A DNA stretch of 63,980 nucleotides. It comes from Chara braunii (taxonomy: Eukaryota; Streptophyta; Charophyceae; Charales; Characeae). This document shows, piece by piece, positions 1-11,370 of the stretch; the first letter of the stretch is position 1, and every line of letters begins with the position of its first letter. The stretch spans positions 1,653,307 through 1,717,286 of the forward strand of contig BFEA01000345.1 of the NCBI GenBank assembly GCA_003427395.1. Reading direction: 5' to 3'. The notes below the pieces were generated by a model. That model was not told the origin of the DNA and did not search any database. It saw only the letters and a program-made list of their open reading frames with translations. A program made the position numbers and the translations under genes.

Positions 1-264
1 TCTCTCTCTCTCTCTCCCCCCCCCCCACATGCTGGTCTCTTTGTAAGCAGGATTGATCCCGTGTCCCTGTTGTTGGGTGTGATCATAGGGTTCATTCTCT
101 TTCTCACGCTTTGGAGAGAGAGGCAATGCAAGAGGCGGCGAGCTCGAAAATCTGGGGCACTCTGTAGGCTATCATTGCCAGCCTGAGTCCCAATTCCATC
201 CGCTGTGCTGCTAGTTCTTTTACACAAATGCTTTCCTGAGTCAGCCATGGCCTCCAATCCATGC
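1..264. other. Unassigned sequence starting in a CT/C tract
   Basis: The window opens inside a (CT)n tract followed by a C-run (1-26). The remainder has no gene, RNA or repeat that I recognise. Confidence 0.5.
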
Positions 265-265
265 C

Positions 266-346
<81 letters not shown>

Positions 347-355
347 CCCCCCCCC
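265..355. repeat. (CT)n microsatellite ending in a C-run
   Basis: An almost pure CT dinucleotide run of about 80 bases is followed by eleven C residues. The open frames across it encode only Ser-Leu or Arg-Glu dipeptide runs and are not genes. The same CT/GA dinucleotide recurs in many places in the window (1469, 2357, 2454, 26529, 52253, 57679), including inside LTRs. Confidence 0.95.
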
Positions 356-2033
356 GCTTCCCACCCGTGTATGAGGGAGGAGGACTGGGAAGTGGATCAG
401 GGGAAATATTTGAGGAGGAAGGAGAAAGCACGCGGAGGAAGATGATAAGGGAAAAGATGAGTAGGTGACGAGGTCTATTCATATTGTTTCTTTTGGGAGG
501 TTTTGTGAACATGCAGTTCTGCCGATTGTTTTGCGCACAATGTGGTCACTTGCAACCTCCCCTGACCATGAGAACTGTCATATGTGAGTCCCCGCAGGGT
601 GACATGGACACGTGTGATAACGTCAAGGGATAGCATGACGAGCAGAGGCATGCTGAAGAACGAAGCATCAAGAGGGAAAGATGAGGAAAAAGGGAAAGAT
701 CATCACCTTTGTCGACTTTTTTTCCTATAAAAAAGCACCAAGAAAACAATACTACTATTGTGCGTGACTAGGATAGGAAGCACAAAGTGGAAATACGACA
801 AGGAAAAAGACAAGGAACCTGAGAATGAAGAGAGTGAAGATCATAATGACAGGAGAAGGATGACATGTGTCAGAGACAAGGAGGATGAGGAAGATGATTT
901 AGGGGAAACAGCGAGGAGAAAGTTAACAAGGAAAAAAACCAGGAAGTAACGAGATACGAGTCCTCAGTGACCCGCTCTTCCTTGCACAACCTCATCGTCG
1001 ACCTGTGCTCTTGAAATGCCTTGCTTGCATCGTCATGTGTGTGCTGGCGTGAGAGAGAGAGAGAGGGAGAGTTTCCTTTGTGCGTTCTTTTTCTTCAGGT
1101 GTCATCCTCACAGTTACTCTTTGCTCTCACGGTTTTCTCCAATGTCTCGTTTTCTCCAGCACAAACGGACCTCATCCTACACTCATCGCCACATTCTACA
1201 TACCATCTGCATCTCTTCAACAATTTTGGTCACAACCATATTGGAAGAAATTATTGTCTACTATGACATTCTTCTTGAGCCGCCAGACATGACACAACTT
1301 CAACGTCCCAATAACAGACACATCGACAATGCGAATCCGCTCATGTCATGTGTGTCCACTGATGTATCAGTTGGAAGCATATGGCGAGAAATTCGGCACT
1401 ACAACAGCACTCTTCTAATTACAGGTGACATAGTACAAGTTCCACATCACCAATAACAGAAACACTCAGAGAGAGAGAGAGAGCGAGAGAGAGAACTCGG
1501 CAGCATTTACTTTTGGCTCAATAAACAGAAAGACGCGGAGACTCGGAGAGATCTGTGTGCCCCCAGCCACCCATGCGACATGCAATCCCCGGGCCGCATG
1601 GTGCTGCCTCGCCATGCCAAGGGCCGAGTTGTGCCTGACTTTGACAATGTGTTTTTTTTTGGGGGGGGGACGGGGGGGAGGCAGGGGGGGGTGAAGGTGG
1701 TCGCTAGCCCACGACTTCACATACACCTGGAATGTTGGCAAGAGATAGGGCCCATTCTGTGAAATCGGGATGTGAACTCCATTTTTGTCGGGGGGGGTGT
1801 AAATGCCTAGGTGGCATCACAGGATGGGAAGGGTAGGTGAAGGACATGGTGCAAGCAGGAGGAGAAGGGTGTGTTTGCGTTCATTTCTCGCTGCACTTCG
1901 TTGCATGAAAATTGCCGTTGGTTTCTGTAAGCATCTGCATTTCACAACCAAACCCTGCCTTTTCGCATCTGGATTTCCCTGCCACTCTGCCTGCACGTCA
2001 TTGTTTCACTGGCTTGTTTCCTGTGTTCTTAGT
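356..2033. other. Unassigned sequence left of the first retrotransposon
   Basis: No recognisable gene. The stretch contains G-homopolymers around 1652-1690 and 1791-1797 and a GA tract near 1469. Short open frames (the longest covers 1016-1456) overlap on both strands, lack any family motif and are probably chance. Confidence 0.5.
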
Positions 2034-2038
2034 ACTGA
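2034..2038. repeat. Target-site duplication (left) of the 15.9-kb LTR element
   Basis: ACTGA lies directly before the LTR end TGTCGC. The same five bases follow the other LTR at 17919-17923. Five-base duplications are what Ty3/gypsy integrases produce. Confidence 0.85.
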
Positions 2039-3199
2039 TGTCGCATACTGTAAAGATGCAGACCAGAACAAGAACCGACCTCTCTCACATAGTACAAGAT
2101 AGCGTAGCACAAGGCTTAAATACCAATGATCCGAACAATCAGTGTTGCAATGCAGACCAGATATACATCATCATCATTCCATGGTGTGAGGGGGCCTGGC
2201 CTTCACACAGGAAGAATGCGCCAGTCCCCGACCATACACAGACGAAGAAGAGGGGAAGATGGGAATGTCGTCAACACCAAGTCTTCAGTACAGGTCCCAA
2301 ATAATCCCTCGTCAAATGTCTGAATCCCAATTTCGTCAAGTCCCAAAGTCACCAATCTCTCTCTCTCTCTCTCGTAGTCTGCAGATACTGAGAAGTCAGG
2401 TTGCGAGAGGGTGAGGAGGAGATGGTGGACTTAGAAGAGGAAGAAGAAGAACTCTCTCTCTCTCTCTCTCAGTCTGGTACTGACCTGTGAAGGTGGCGCC
2501 TTGTTGCAGGTACATCGAAGACGAAGCTGGAGCTATGGCACCACAGGTAAGTCTCCCTGGCCTCCACCAACCATCTCTCTCTCACCAGTACAACTCTAGC
2601 TCCTAATAGCGCCCAGCGCTGAAGACTACTGCTAACGCTACTACTACTACTACAGCGCTCCTCCAGAGTGCTGCTGCCAAATCCTGGAGACTGCCTCCTG
2701 CCTCCTGCACGTGAAGTGCCTGGGAAGTTGCTAGGAACTACCTCGTGAATGGCCGCAGCCTATAGAGCGGGCCAGTCTTATATAGTGCTGGCCTGTCCAG
2801 GAGGCTGCTCTTGCCAATGCCAAGACGTGCCAGACCCTGGCGTTCAAGTTCAAACAAGGGTTGTCTTGAAAACAGGCCAAAAATGGCCTGTGCTAAAACC
2901 CTGGTCTGGTGCCTAAGTTTCAGGGCAGGCCGATCTTATGAGGGCCTGAAAATGGCCCTCAGTTTCAGGCTGAAAAAACTCAGGGCCTCGAGGGCCCTGT
3001 TTTAGGCTGAAACGACGTAGGGCCTGTAGGCCCTCGTTTTCAGGCTTTCAGGCTGAAAACGACACAGGGCCTGTAGGCCCTTGTTTTCAGGCTTTTAGGC
3101 TGAAAGCGACACAGGGCCTATAGGCCCTTGTTTTCAGGCATTTAGGCTGAAAACGCTGGTTGGGCCTTGCAGGCCCGTGTGGCTGTGCAGTATGCCACA
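2039..3199 (-). repeat. 3' LTR of the 15.9-kb element
   Basis: This is homologous over its length to 16628-17918. It contains CT microsatellites, a short (CTA)n run and, near its right end, about three tandem units of roughly 55 bp built on the palindrome GGGCCTGTAGGCCC with intervening poly-T/A (TTTTCAGGCTTTTAGGCTGAAAA). It sits directly after the polypurine tract in minus-strand orientation. Confidence 0.9.
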
Positions 3200-3214
3200 C
3201 CCCCCCCTCCTTGA
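3200..3214 (-). promoter_or_regulatory. Polypurine tract (plus-strand primer)
   Basis: On the minus strand AAGGAGGGGGGGG abuts the first base of the 3' LTR. This is the expected position and composition for the RNase H-resistant primer of plus-strand DNA synthesis. Confidence 0.8.
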
Positions 3215-3224
3215 AAGACCGAGC

Positions 3225-4953
3225 TTACTTGCGAGAGCGAACCTGTCTGTCTGAGGGAGGGACCAAAGTCTGGGTCGGAGGGGCAGGTTGTGAAGCTCCC
3301 TTAGCTAACCTTTGTCGTTCGTAGTGAGCGTAGATCAGTGGTGCGGATGCTTTCAAATCTGCTCCTGAAATCCATCGAGTGTCGTCGGGATCGCATACTT
3401 TGAAGGTAACTCTGTACTGTCGAGACTTGCTGCCGTACTTGCGATCTGTGATGACGCGGTCAACTTCCCGATGACCATCCATAGATGGAGGATCTTGCGA
3501 TTTTCGGCCCGGGAAGTCGTGGCTCTTGGCTGGTGTATATGTTGCCAGCTTCGAAGCGTGAAAGACTGGATGGACCGTCAGATGCAGGGGGATGTTGATC
3601 ACAAATGAGGGGCCATCGGGCTCATCGTCCGCGGCTGATGTTACAGGCCATGGTACAAACCACTTGGGGAGTGTTTGCATGAAACATCCTGCTCGAGTTC
3701 AAACTCCTCCGCGGACACCTAAACCAGATCACCGGCGCGGATGGGACATGGCACGCGACGCCTGTTGGCTTGCTGCTGCATGCGAACTTGAGCCTTCGCA
3801 TGTTCGCGCGAGCTTGAGCCAACAATTCCCTGTACTTTCGGATAGAAGCGGGGGAGCAAGCAGCGTCTATGTCGGCTCTTCGTGGGTGGAGAAGATCAGG
3901 GAAGACACGACCTTTCCGGCCACCGTGGTGCAACTCGAATGGAGTCACGTCGATCGCCGGATGCAACGAAGTGTTGTAGGCGAACTCGATGTCGGGGAGG
4001 CGGTCAACCCAATCCTTCTGATCCGGACAGATGAGCGTACGAAGCATCATTTGAGGGGTTTGATGTGCCCGCTCCGTTTGCCCGTCCGTTTGTGGATGCG
4101 GAGCCGAACTTGGTTTCATCTTCGTGCCGAATTCCTGCATGAGAGAAGTCCAGAACGCCGACATGAAGCGAGTGTCGCGGTCGCTGACGATGTCTTCCGG
4201 TACGCCGTGGCTGCAAATCCAGCCGGTGTGCAAGAGACGCGCAAGTTTGGGAGCCGTGTCGTAGTACTTGCAAGGGAGAAACCGAGCGTACTTACTCAAA
4301 CGGTCAATGATCGTGAGGATGCCGTCGTGCCCGAGGCGGTTGCGGGGAAACGGATCGGTGACGTCCATGGCAATGGAGAGGCTGGGTTCCCGTGGGATAG
4401 GCATCGGGCGCAACTCGCCGTAGGGATTGCGGTTGCGGGGCTTGCTTCGTCGGCAAACTTTGCAAGAGTCGCAATACCGAGTGACATCGGTAATGAGGTC
4501 GGGCCATAGGAATCGTTGTCGAAGTCGTGCAATAGTGCGATTGACTCCGAAATGGCCAGCGAGTTGCGAGTCATGGCACTCGCCGAGAAGGCGAGTCCGA
4601 AGACGACTGTCTCGTGGGACACACAATAGGTCTTTGCCTCGCGAGTGGAGGAGCAAGTACTCGTCGACGATGCGATAGTGGCTGGCCGGCGGGCGATCCG
4701 AAGATAGTTGCGCATGCAACGTGGCGAAATCCGGATCAGACTCATAGCCCCGGCTGAAGTGTCGCTGTAGTTCCTCGTCGAATGCGAAGGCATGATGTGT
4801 CATAGCACAAAGATCGTTTCGTCGCGAGAGTGAATTTGTTGCGTCATTGGAGAGGCCGTCGAGATGTTTCGGTGTGAAGTCAAATTGGTCGATGAAGTAC
4901 ATCCATTGCCCGATCGTGTTGCTCACCATATCCTGCGTCTTGTAGTAGGTCAA
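3225..4953 (-). pseudogene. Ty3/gypsy integrase with chromodomain-like tail (frameshifted)
   Basis: The frame starting at 4953 (443 aa to 3622) begins with the end of RNase H (DATNSLSRR, equivalent to DALSR). It continues into an integrase with an H-H-C-C zinc-binding region (GECHDSQLAGHFG, later CDSCKVC) and the catalytic triad: D in AMDVTDPF, D in VSDRDTRF and E in TDGQTERAHQ. A frameshift moves the C-terminus into a second frame (3680-3225), with HPVFHASKL followed by a chromodomain-like segment (REVDRVITDRK ... DDTRWISGADL). That order of integrase, GPY-like region and chromodomain is typical of chromoviruses. The frame ends 10 bases from the polypurine tract. Catalytic residues are present but the break makes it non-functional. 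Confidence 0.88.
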
Positions 4954-5100
4954 TGGGTGGTTGTCCGTGACCCATGTGAACCTACGACACCCAAGGAGGA
5001 AGTGCCGCCATCGCTTGAGAGCCCATCACGAACGCGAGCAGCTCCTTCTTCCTTGCATCATCAATTGAATTGATGGGAGGCACTTCGTGGCTGAAATACT

Positions 5101-6015
5101 CTACGGGGTGCCAGTCGTCACCGTCGTGTTGTTTTTAGACTGCCCCAATGCCATATAGCCGGAAGCGCCAGTTGTCACTCTCGTTGGAAGGGTGGGGTCG
5201 TAGATGCTAAGGAGAGGTGTCATGAGCATGGCTGTCTTGAGTGCTTGGAATGACCGGCGTGCGTCGTCATCGAATACAAATGGCACCTTTGGCGATTGTA
5301 ATCTCGTCATAGGTGCGACAATCCTTGAGTACCCGGTGATGAAGCGTTGATAGTAGCCCGCCAACCCCATGAATGAGCGAACTTTCGTGGTGCTGGTGGG
5401 CTCGGGCCATACGCGGATTTGCCGCGCGAATTTGCATTTGTCGCGGTTGGCTTTGTACTTGGCTTGTCGTAGCCGCTCCAAAACGGTGCGCAGGTGCTCC
5501 ACATGCTCGTCCAAACTCCGGCTGTATACCAAGATATCGTCGAGGTAGATGAGTACGAATCTATCCAGCATGTGTCGGAATTCCGTTGTCATAGCCGCTT
5601 GGAATGTGGTCGGGGCATTCGTAAGGCCAAAAGGCATAACCATCCATTCGAAATGCCCATGTCGCCTTTTAAACGCGGTCTTGTAGCGGTCCTCCTGCGA
5701 GATCTCAAGTTGGTGATATCCTTACTTGAGGTCAAGCTTGGAGAAGAACTTGGCGCCGCCTAGCCGTTCGAGGAGGTCGTCGATGTGCGGAAGAGGGCCG
5801 ACGTTCTTGACGATTTGCGCGTTGAGCTTGCGATAATCGATGCACAACCGTGAAGATTTTTCACGATCCATTGGTTTATAGAAAATCCATGTTATAGGTG
5901 TTTCAAAATACATGAGAACGGGAGCAGCGTATGGCAAAGAGCTAGGTCGAATCCAGCCTTTCTCGAGAAGGTCGTCAAGTTGTGCCCGTAGCACACTTAA
6001 CTCTTCCTCGCTCAT
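5101..6015 (-). pseudogene. Ty3/gypsy reverse transcriptase/RNase H (broken)
   Basis: The RT fingers lie in the frame 6015-5722 (ELSVLRAQLDDLLEKGWIRPS, then RLCIDYRKLNAQ and FSKLDLK). After an in-frame stop near 5720 the palm resumes (MVMPFGLTNAPTTFQ, with catalytic YLDD in LIYLDDILVYS). The connection follows (FMGLAGYYQRFI) and then the start of RNase H (the expected TDAS-type motif reads TTGASG, so the first RNase H aspartate is replaced). A further break separates it from the rest of RNase H near 5.0 kb. The order matches Ty3/gypsy pol. The stop and the damaged RNase H motif mean the protein is not made intact. Confidence 0.88.
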
Positions 6016-6246
6016 GCGGTAGATGCAACCACGCGGAGGTACGGCCCCGGCCTCGAGGATGATCTCGTGGCGGATGGGCCGATCCGGTACTACTCAGTGT
6101 GGGGCTTCGAACACGTCGCCGTAGGCGTCGAGAAGCTCGGTGATGCGTGGGTCCGGTGATGAGTCTGCCGATGGAATGTCATGGGGCGGGAGGGCATGGA
6201 GAAAACACCCCCCCATCTCCTCGATGTCATCCTTGATGATGGAAGC

Positions 6247-7088
6247 TCAAATGCTTGCGGCGGACACCACGTGGCAGCTGATCGAAGGGTGAGGAGGAGG
6301 CACCGTGCATGGGACTAGTACTCTGTTCCTATCATGAACGTGAACGGTGCGCCGGTAGAAGTTCACCAGGTGATCCTCGCTTCGCAGCCATGACATGGCC
6401 AAGATCATGTCGAATTGAGTGTCCAAAATGTCGAAGGACACGGCCTCGCTTGCATGCGGGGCGAAGTACACGGGGACGGAATCAATGCATCGGTCGATTG
6501 ACTTGTGCGTTTGACCATCATCCAACGTGACTTGCGTAGGTTGCGACTTCCTCTGAACGCGTGGCCCAAGGCCAGCGCATACCATGGCTCATGTAGTTGC
6601 GAGTAGCTCCACAATCGATCAAAGCGCTGCAGGTCACCTCTCCGATCTGAATGTGTATGTATAACAAATGACGCGTCAATGTCGTCGTACCTTTGCATTT
6701 TGAACTCGCGGTCGATCTTCGCAACGTTGTCGTGAAGGTCGACAACCTCTTCTCCGGCGTCCATCAACGGAGCTGGTACTGCAGTGTGCAAGTAATCCCG
6801 CAATTGTGCCATGAGAACGTTGCAATGCGGTTTCGGCAATCGACTGGACGAGGGGAGGGGCGTCCATTGGAAGTCCGCAAACGTCAACAGGTCGAGCTCT
6901 TCAAGTCTTGACCATGACGTCAAATCCCAGGCGATAGATGGCGGCGAAGCTGCCGAATCGGTTATCGATGGTGGTGAAACCGTGCATAAGGTGTTGAGTG
7001 CATCGGTCCGGCACCGCACAAGGCAGCGCGGGACCCTCCCGACCGCATCACGCAGGAGTTTGTTTGTTCCTTCGTCGTGAATATACAT
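6247..7088 (-). pseudogene. Retropepsin-like protease region of pol (broken)
   Basis: Two overlapping frames carry the pieces. One has the active-site stretch as ALIDCGATRNYMS at about 6600-6640 (DCGA where retropepsins have DSGA or DTGA). The other has the downstream flap and core (FDILDTQFDMILAMSWLR, like the usual DVILGMDWL). Upstream (to 7088) lies a linker of about 150 residues ending in LRDYLHTAVPAPLMD, as expected between gag and protease. No zinc-knuckle or capsid-like gag is visible upstream. The Cys in place of Ser/Thr and the frameshift indicate decay. Confidence 0.72.
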
Positions 7089-7099
7089 GGAGCTTCCGC

Positions 7100-7849
7100 A
7101 AGCCGCTCCGGCCGAGTGCGTCAGCCATACCTCTCGTGAGCCCCTACGACAGGATAGGGCCTATGTGAGGCACGACTTACCTCCACCTTACGGGAGCTGG
7201 CACCTCCCTTCAATGTCGCGCTCCATCTGTCTTGTTTCTTTCCTTCGTCTTCTTTTTTGAGTGTTTCTGGCGTTGGTTTGCGCCCAGATTCAAACACTGC
7301 CCGCTAGCTGTTTCTCGATGCCAGTGTTGTGCCCCTGATATTAGCGCAGCGCCTGCCCCATCGCCTCCCTTGGTTGTTCCCCTGTCATCGCACTCGGCCC
7401 TCGTGTCGTGCAGTAGGACTGCCCACCGCCCTCTACTATCTCGAATGGAAACTTCGGAGGCAACCAACTACTAGTCGGTCCATCAATCTTCCGCCCCCAC
7501 GCGCAAGCCCGACGAGTAGTGTGTTCAATTGATACCACTGCCAGCCTCCCCGTTCGTGCCATAGCGTCGTAGCCCGTTGTCCATTGCCTCTCAGCTGCTG
7601 CCCGTGGCTCCAACAACAGCATGCCCCGCAGCGCCCGATGTCGGCCCAATGCTCCAACCCTCCTGATGGAAACCTCGAAGGAACCATCTATTGGACGGCT
7701 CAGTCTTTCGGTTGGCGACCAGCCTATTTTAACTGCTAACACCCCAACCTCCTTCACACTTCCCCTGGCCCCGCCTCTCTCAATCAGGCCCCCCCTTCCA
7801 GCCTCTCAGCGACCAAGTCCTACCCTAACTTCTCATCGCAGGTCGCCGA
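7100..7849. other. Interval between pol and the 28S-like block, no gene recognised
   Basis: This is where gag should lie in the minus-strand element, but no capsid or CCHC motif is visible in any frame. It is GC-rich and pyrimidine-biased on the plus strand. Short open frames at 7232-7890 overlap in several frames and have no family signature. Confidence 0.4.
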
Positions 7850-7985
7850 GCCAAAGGCGCGGGTCTGCTATATGCCCAGGCGCGGCCTAGGTAAACAGCC
7901 TGGCGCAGACCTTTGTGGTGGTGGCCAACGTTCAAATAAGAACTTTGAAGACCGAAGTGGGAAGGGAGCTCCCCACGATCCGCAG
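7850..7985 (+). pseudogene. 28S rRNA-like fragment (central region)
   Basis: Around 7905-7965 the plus strand reads GCAGACCTTTGTGGTGGTGG, then TTCAAATAAGAACTTTGAAG and ACCGAAG. This parallels the conserved plant 25S/28S stretch GCAGATCTTGGTGGTAGTAG, TTCAAATGAGAACTTTGAAG, GCCGAAG. The match is by eye against remembered rRNA and identity was not computed. The fragment is short and in opposite orientation to the next 28S piece, so it cannot be a working rRNA. Confidence 0.65.
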
Positions 7986-7989
7986 CCAG

Positions 7990-8650
7990 CCGCGGCGTCG
8001 CTGCGGTCCCTTGACATCGCCCCGGATCACTTTTTAAGCCACCGCGTTGGGGCTCGATCCACCATCTTACGGGTCCTATTGGCATACCCACACTCAACCT
8101 CTTACGGTGGATCGCAGCCGGCTGACGGTGCATTTGCAACGACCCCCGTCAGTCAGATTCCTTACATTTCGTGGGCTAACTACCCACCGCTCGATGGCAT
8201 GTTGACCTTGTCGGCCCGTATTTTTAAGATGGGGCGGAATAGGGGAATTTCATCGGCGTCTTGAACATGCGGGGACCCATGGGCCCGCGAAAAGGAGGCG
8301 CGTACTCAAGGTCCTCGACCGTCATAAGAACCATTAAACCCGGCGTTGCGTCCAAGTCAAAGAACGCCAGATCATAAAAATAGTTCTACAATAGATAATA
8401 AAATACTTAGCAAATTTTAACCGCGCGAAGACGATGGACGAAGGAAAAGGAAAACGCTAACACCGTTTTGACGCCGCCGACGACAAAACAAACGGGGATA
8501 GCCCCGTCGGGCCCTCAACCCTTTTGTCCCTTCGCGCTACTCTGACATCCCCGCGTCGTCGCCGCTCAGTCTCGATCCCTAGATCTCTCTGATGAAAGTC
8601 CGACGTTGTTAATCAATAATGTTAGGCCCAAGTCTGGGTCTTACCTTTGA
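7990..8650 (-). pseudogene. 28S rRNA-like 5' third, copy A
   Basis: On the minus strand, successive blocks follow the order of plant 25S/28S. AAAAGGGTTGAGGGCCC-GACGGGG (about 8500) resembles the GAGAGGGTGAGAGCCCCGT region. CCATCTTAAAAATACGGGCC (about 8220) resembles CCGTCTTGAAACACGGACC. GGTTGAGTGTGGGTATGCC and GGACCCGTAAGATGGTGGA (8058-8076) resemble GGTTCGAGTGTGAGCATGCC and GGACCCGAAAGATGGTGAAC. Colinearity of several blocks makes chance unlikely. Divergence is heavy. Confidence 0.65.
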
Positions 8651-8984
8651 CGGACACGTGAATAAACCGATACGGTGCGATGCGCTGGCCACATGGTTGC
8701 TGATGCCACTCTCCGCACGTACGCATAAGTCACAAGCGACCACACCAATCAGTGAAATATAATCTTTTTAACCCTAGTTTAATCATAACAAAAAGGCCTG
8801 GTTGGCGATCACGCCAGCTCTTCAGTCATCAACAATTAAAAAGATCACGTGCGCCTCAAATCCGCGAGCCCACACACTCTCTTCTCTAGTCAGCCACTCA
8901 GTCAATGTAAACCACAGACGCAACCGCGCTTCGCGCGGTATTCCTAAATTTTAAATCAAACTTATTTCCTGTTGCTTGCAAAAA
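8651..8984. other. Spacer between 28S-like 3' end and 5' start, copy A
   Basis: About 0.33 kb with no rRNA-like motif that I recognise. It pairs as an inverted repeat with 10291-10699: both contain, in opposite orientation, ATCAC..GCGCGCCT.AAA.CCGCG.GCCCAC.CACTCT-type sequence. No 18S or 5.8S sequence is visible here. Confidence 0.5.
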
Positions 8985-10060
8985 TTAGGGCGGATACCCT
9001 TGTAAGGGTATTCGCACCGACAACTTACCGGACCATATTAAGCGACGTCCCCATCGCTTCGCCAAATCAGAAAGTTTTAAATCCATCCATACTCCAAATG
9101 CTGACGAGAAAGGAACCAATCCGATCAGCCGACAGACTCAGGTTCGAGGCCTCCAACAATCCAAGCCCTTACAACTATATGCTGTCAGGATTCTAACCTG
9201 GGTCTCCACTGTCCCACACTAGGACGCATGTGTACTGGACATACGTACTACAACATAAGTTTCAGCGACCCCTCTCAATTGTCCTCTCCCCTTCGTCCTA
9301 GACCAACACCGGCTTCTCGTTAAGTGTCCCTAGTCTCTACCCTACACGCAGGGCCATAACCAGGGACGCGGGCCCTAACCGAGACCTTTGAAGGCATCCT
9401 CTCGCCTTCCTCGCAAACACTTTCACAATCAAGTATATATATGTACATCACACAAATCTCATCACAAACTCTTCCTGTAGTCTAGCACAGGAAGGCCAAG
9501 TCTCCATCTTGGCCCACCGTAGCCTGGGTGATCATGCCAGATCTACGGCCCACCGCGTTTGTTGATTTTAGCGGTAGCGCCCTCGCAGGTTGCGCCACAA
9601 TAGGTTATTTTTCCTGATAAGCATTCAATCAGGACTCCAAAAGACTCTACTCTTATCCCACGCCATCCCGCGGCAGGTAAAAACCCTCCTGGGTGGCCAC
9701 ACCCCTTTAAGTCTTTACCCCTTCTGGCGAGACGTGGGCCCGCTGTCAAGTTGCACCGATCAGCAACCGACACTAGGGGTTGCACCCTGGTTACCGTTAG
9801 CTTGGTATTCTCATAAATGCCCACGATTTAGCACAAGCGGCTAGACGGTGTGTCGCAACAATACAGGCCTACTACGGCACTACGCAGAGGTTTGTCACAC
9901 ATAAAAGGCATTTACTAGCCCTCTGTGGGTCAACACAGAGAGAACACGACAGCCTCTCCACCGTCACAAAACAGAATCACCGCCAGGTTCACAAGGTTGT
10001 GGCCCCCTTACTTGATCAGGGTAAGAAGACCTCACATCCCGAAACATCTCCCAGTGAAGC
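8985..10060 (-). pseudogene. 28S rRNA-like 3' half, copy A
   Basis: Minus-strand blocks run in 25S/28S order. ACTTGACAGCGGGCCC with AAGACTTAAAGGGGTGTGG (about 9700-9750) resembles GCTTGACTCTAGTCC..ATGACTTGAGAGGTGTAG. AATAACCTATTGTGGCGC (about 9590-9610) resembles GATAACTGGCTTGTGGC. GTGGAGACCCAGGTTAG (about 9200) resembles CGTGAGACAGGTTAG. GATTTGGCGAAGCGATGGGG (about 9040-9060) resembles CAGTGGCGCGAAGCTACCGTG. The 3' end merges into the inverted arm. Recognised by eye; heavily diverged and not functional. Confidence 0.62.
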
Positions 10061-10290
10061 TTTGTGCGACCTTCTCAAAAAATTCCAACAATGACCAAGC
10101 AAAAATGTGGTCCCTCTCGTCAAACTTTATCATTTAAAGGCAGCCTACCATGCTATTGAATCCATTCACCCCCTTTTCATAGAAAGGCGGTCTCTCTCAA
10201 TAGGTCTCCCAGTCATCCCTTCTTTGTTTAGGATGAGCTCTCACGTTGTCGGCGCGAATACCCTGACAAGGGTAGCTGCCCTGTTTTTTT
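10061..10290 (+). pseudogene. 28S rRNA-like 3' tail, copy B (inverted)
   Basis: On the plus strand, GAATCCATTCACCCCC with GAAAGGCGGTC (10158-10192) resembles GATTGTTCACCCACC..TAGACCGTC of the 28S 3' domain. TTTAGGATGAGCTCTCACG, then GTCGGCGCGAATACCC, parallels the 28S 3' terminus. The last 45 bases are an inverted copy of 8983-9027 with few differences. This copy lacks an internal part of the 3' domain that copy A keeps. Confidence 0.55.
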
Positions 10291-10699
10291 ACAAGTCACA
10301 GAAAGTTTGATTAATTTGGAAAATTTGGAATCGGTGCGAAACGCGGTGGTCGTTCGTACGCAGGCTAGGGATTGTCCGACTAAGAAGAGTGAGTGGGCGC
10401 GCGGTTTTAAGGCGCGCGTGTGATTTCACTCTTTGTATTTGATTGTGATACCGGCATAGCCAAGTGACTTGATTCTTATTACCAGATTAGGCGGGGGGTT
10501 AAAAGGCTTGGGCATTGTCGTGCACGCTGACCGACAGTAGGTTTGGCGTGCGGGAGGGTGCGCGCGGCCGCTGTGGCGTAGTTGAAGTAAGTCGGCGAGG
10601 GTGTTTAACGGCCGCGCGCTTGGTTGTAGGCGGAGATGAGGCCCGGACCACCTTTTTGGCCCCGGGCGTCATGCTGCACCACTTTATATAGGAGTCTGC
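10291..10699. other. Spacer between 28S-like 3' tail and 5' start, copy B
   Basis: Inverted counterpart of 8651-8984, GC-rich, with a TATA-like ACTTTATATAGG at about 10681. No 18S or 5.8S core motif was recognised, so the unit looks like 28S end, short spacer, 28S start. Confidence 0.45.
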
Positions 10700-11026
10700 G
10701 CAAGCTGGTCTCAGGCTTGGGCTTAGCCCTATAGGTTACGACGTTGGACTCATGATATGAAGATGCGGGGATCGAGGCCAGCGGGACGACAGCACAGGAG
10801 CAATGGAGTAGTGAAGGGGCTGAGGGGTTGAGGGTCCTGCGGGACTATCCCCCTTAGTTTTGTTGGGGGAGCCGATCGAGGACCCGCCCTGCAGAACTAA
10901 AGGAGCGCTTGTAAGTCTCGCGCCCTTGTCCCGTTAGCTTCCTCGTTTTTATTTTGGGGTTTGTTCTAATATTATTATTATGATTATGCTTTTTTCTTTT
11001 ATTTAGACCCCATTGGGATTCTAGCG

Positions 11027-11370
11027 TCGGTTCCAAGCCGGGTTGTTGACCCATAGGCCTAGCGCGATGGACATACGAGTGAACCACCGAAACGTTGGCC
11101 CGTACGTTGGCCCATGGATCTAGACCTGTCTCTTATACACATCTAGATGTGTATAAGAGTCAAGCGCGATGGACATACGAGTGAACCACCGAAACGTTGG
11201 CCCGTACGTTGGCCCATGGATCTAGACCAGATGATGGATCTTGGTAAGTGTCGGTTCCAAGCCGGGTTGTTGACCCATAGGCCTAGCGCGATGGACATAC
11301 GAGGAACCATCGAAACGTTGGTCCATACGTTGGCCCATGGATCTGGACCAGATGATAGATCTTGGTAAGT
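11027..11370. repeat. About 122-bp tandem repeat with an artefactual third copy
   Basis: The unit runs from TCGGTTCCAAGCCGGG through GATCTAGACCAGATGATGG to GGTAAG. Genuine-looking copies begin at 11027 and 11250. A further partial copy (11163-11229) repeats 11061-11125 exactly on the far side of the adapter, so it is likely a chimera. Confidence 0.75.
11126..11159. other. Nextera mate-pair junction adapter left in the assembly
   Basis: CTGTCTCTTATACACATCT (11126-11144) is the 19-bp Tn5 mosaic end. It is followed head-to-head by its reverse complement AGATGTGTATAAGAG (11145-11159), which is the circularisation junction used in Nextera mate-pair libraries. Only the final ACAG is missing. The flanking sequence is duplicated on both sides. 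This is library contamination, not biology. Confidence 0.97.

Noticed and set aside
3592-4509. A 305-codon plus-strand open frame
   Set aside because: It lies antisense to the integrase domain, whose motifs are unmistakable on the minus strand.
8979-10296. A DNA transposon with 45-bp terminal inverted repeats (GGGYRGNTACCCTTGT..)
   Set aside because: The inverted homology does not stop at those ends but goes on outward for hundreds of bases on both sides and follows 28S rRNA order. It is an inverted rDNA-like duplication, not a transposon terminus.
10724-10779. A-box (TAGCCCTATAGG) and B-box (GGATCGAGGCC) spacing suggesting a tRNA-like pol III promoter
   Set aside because: No cloverleaf forms: the acceptor and T stems do not pair. 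The stretch is colinear with the 5' start of 28S rRNA, which explains it better.
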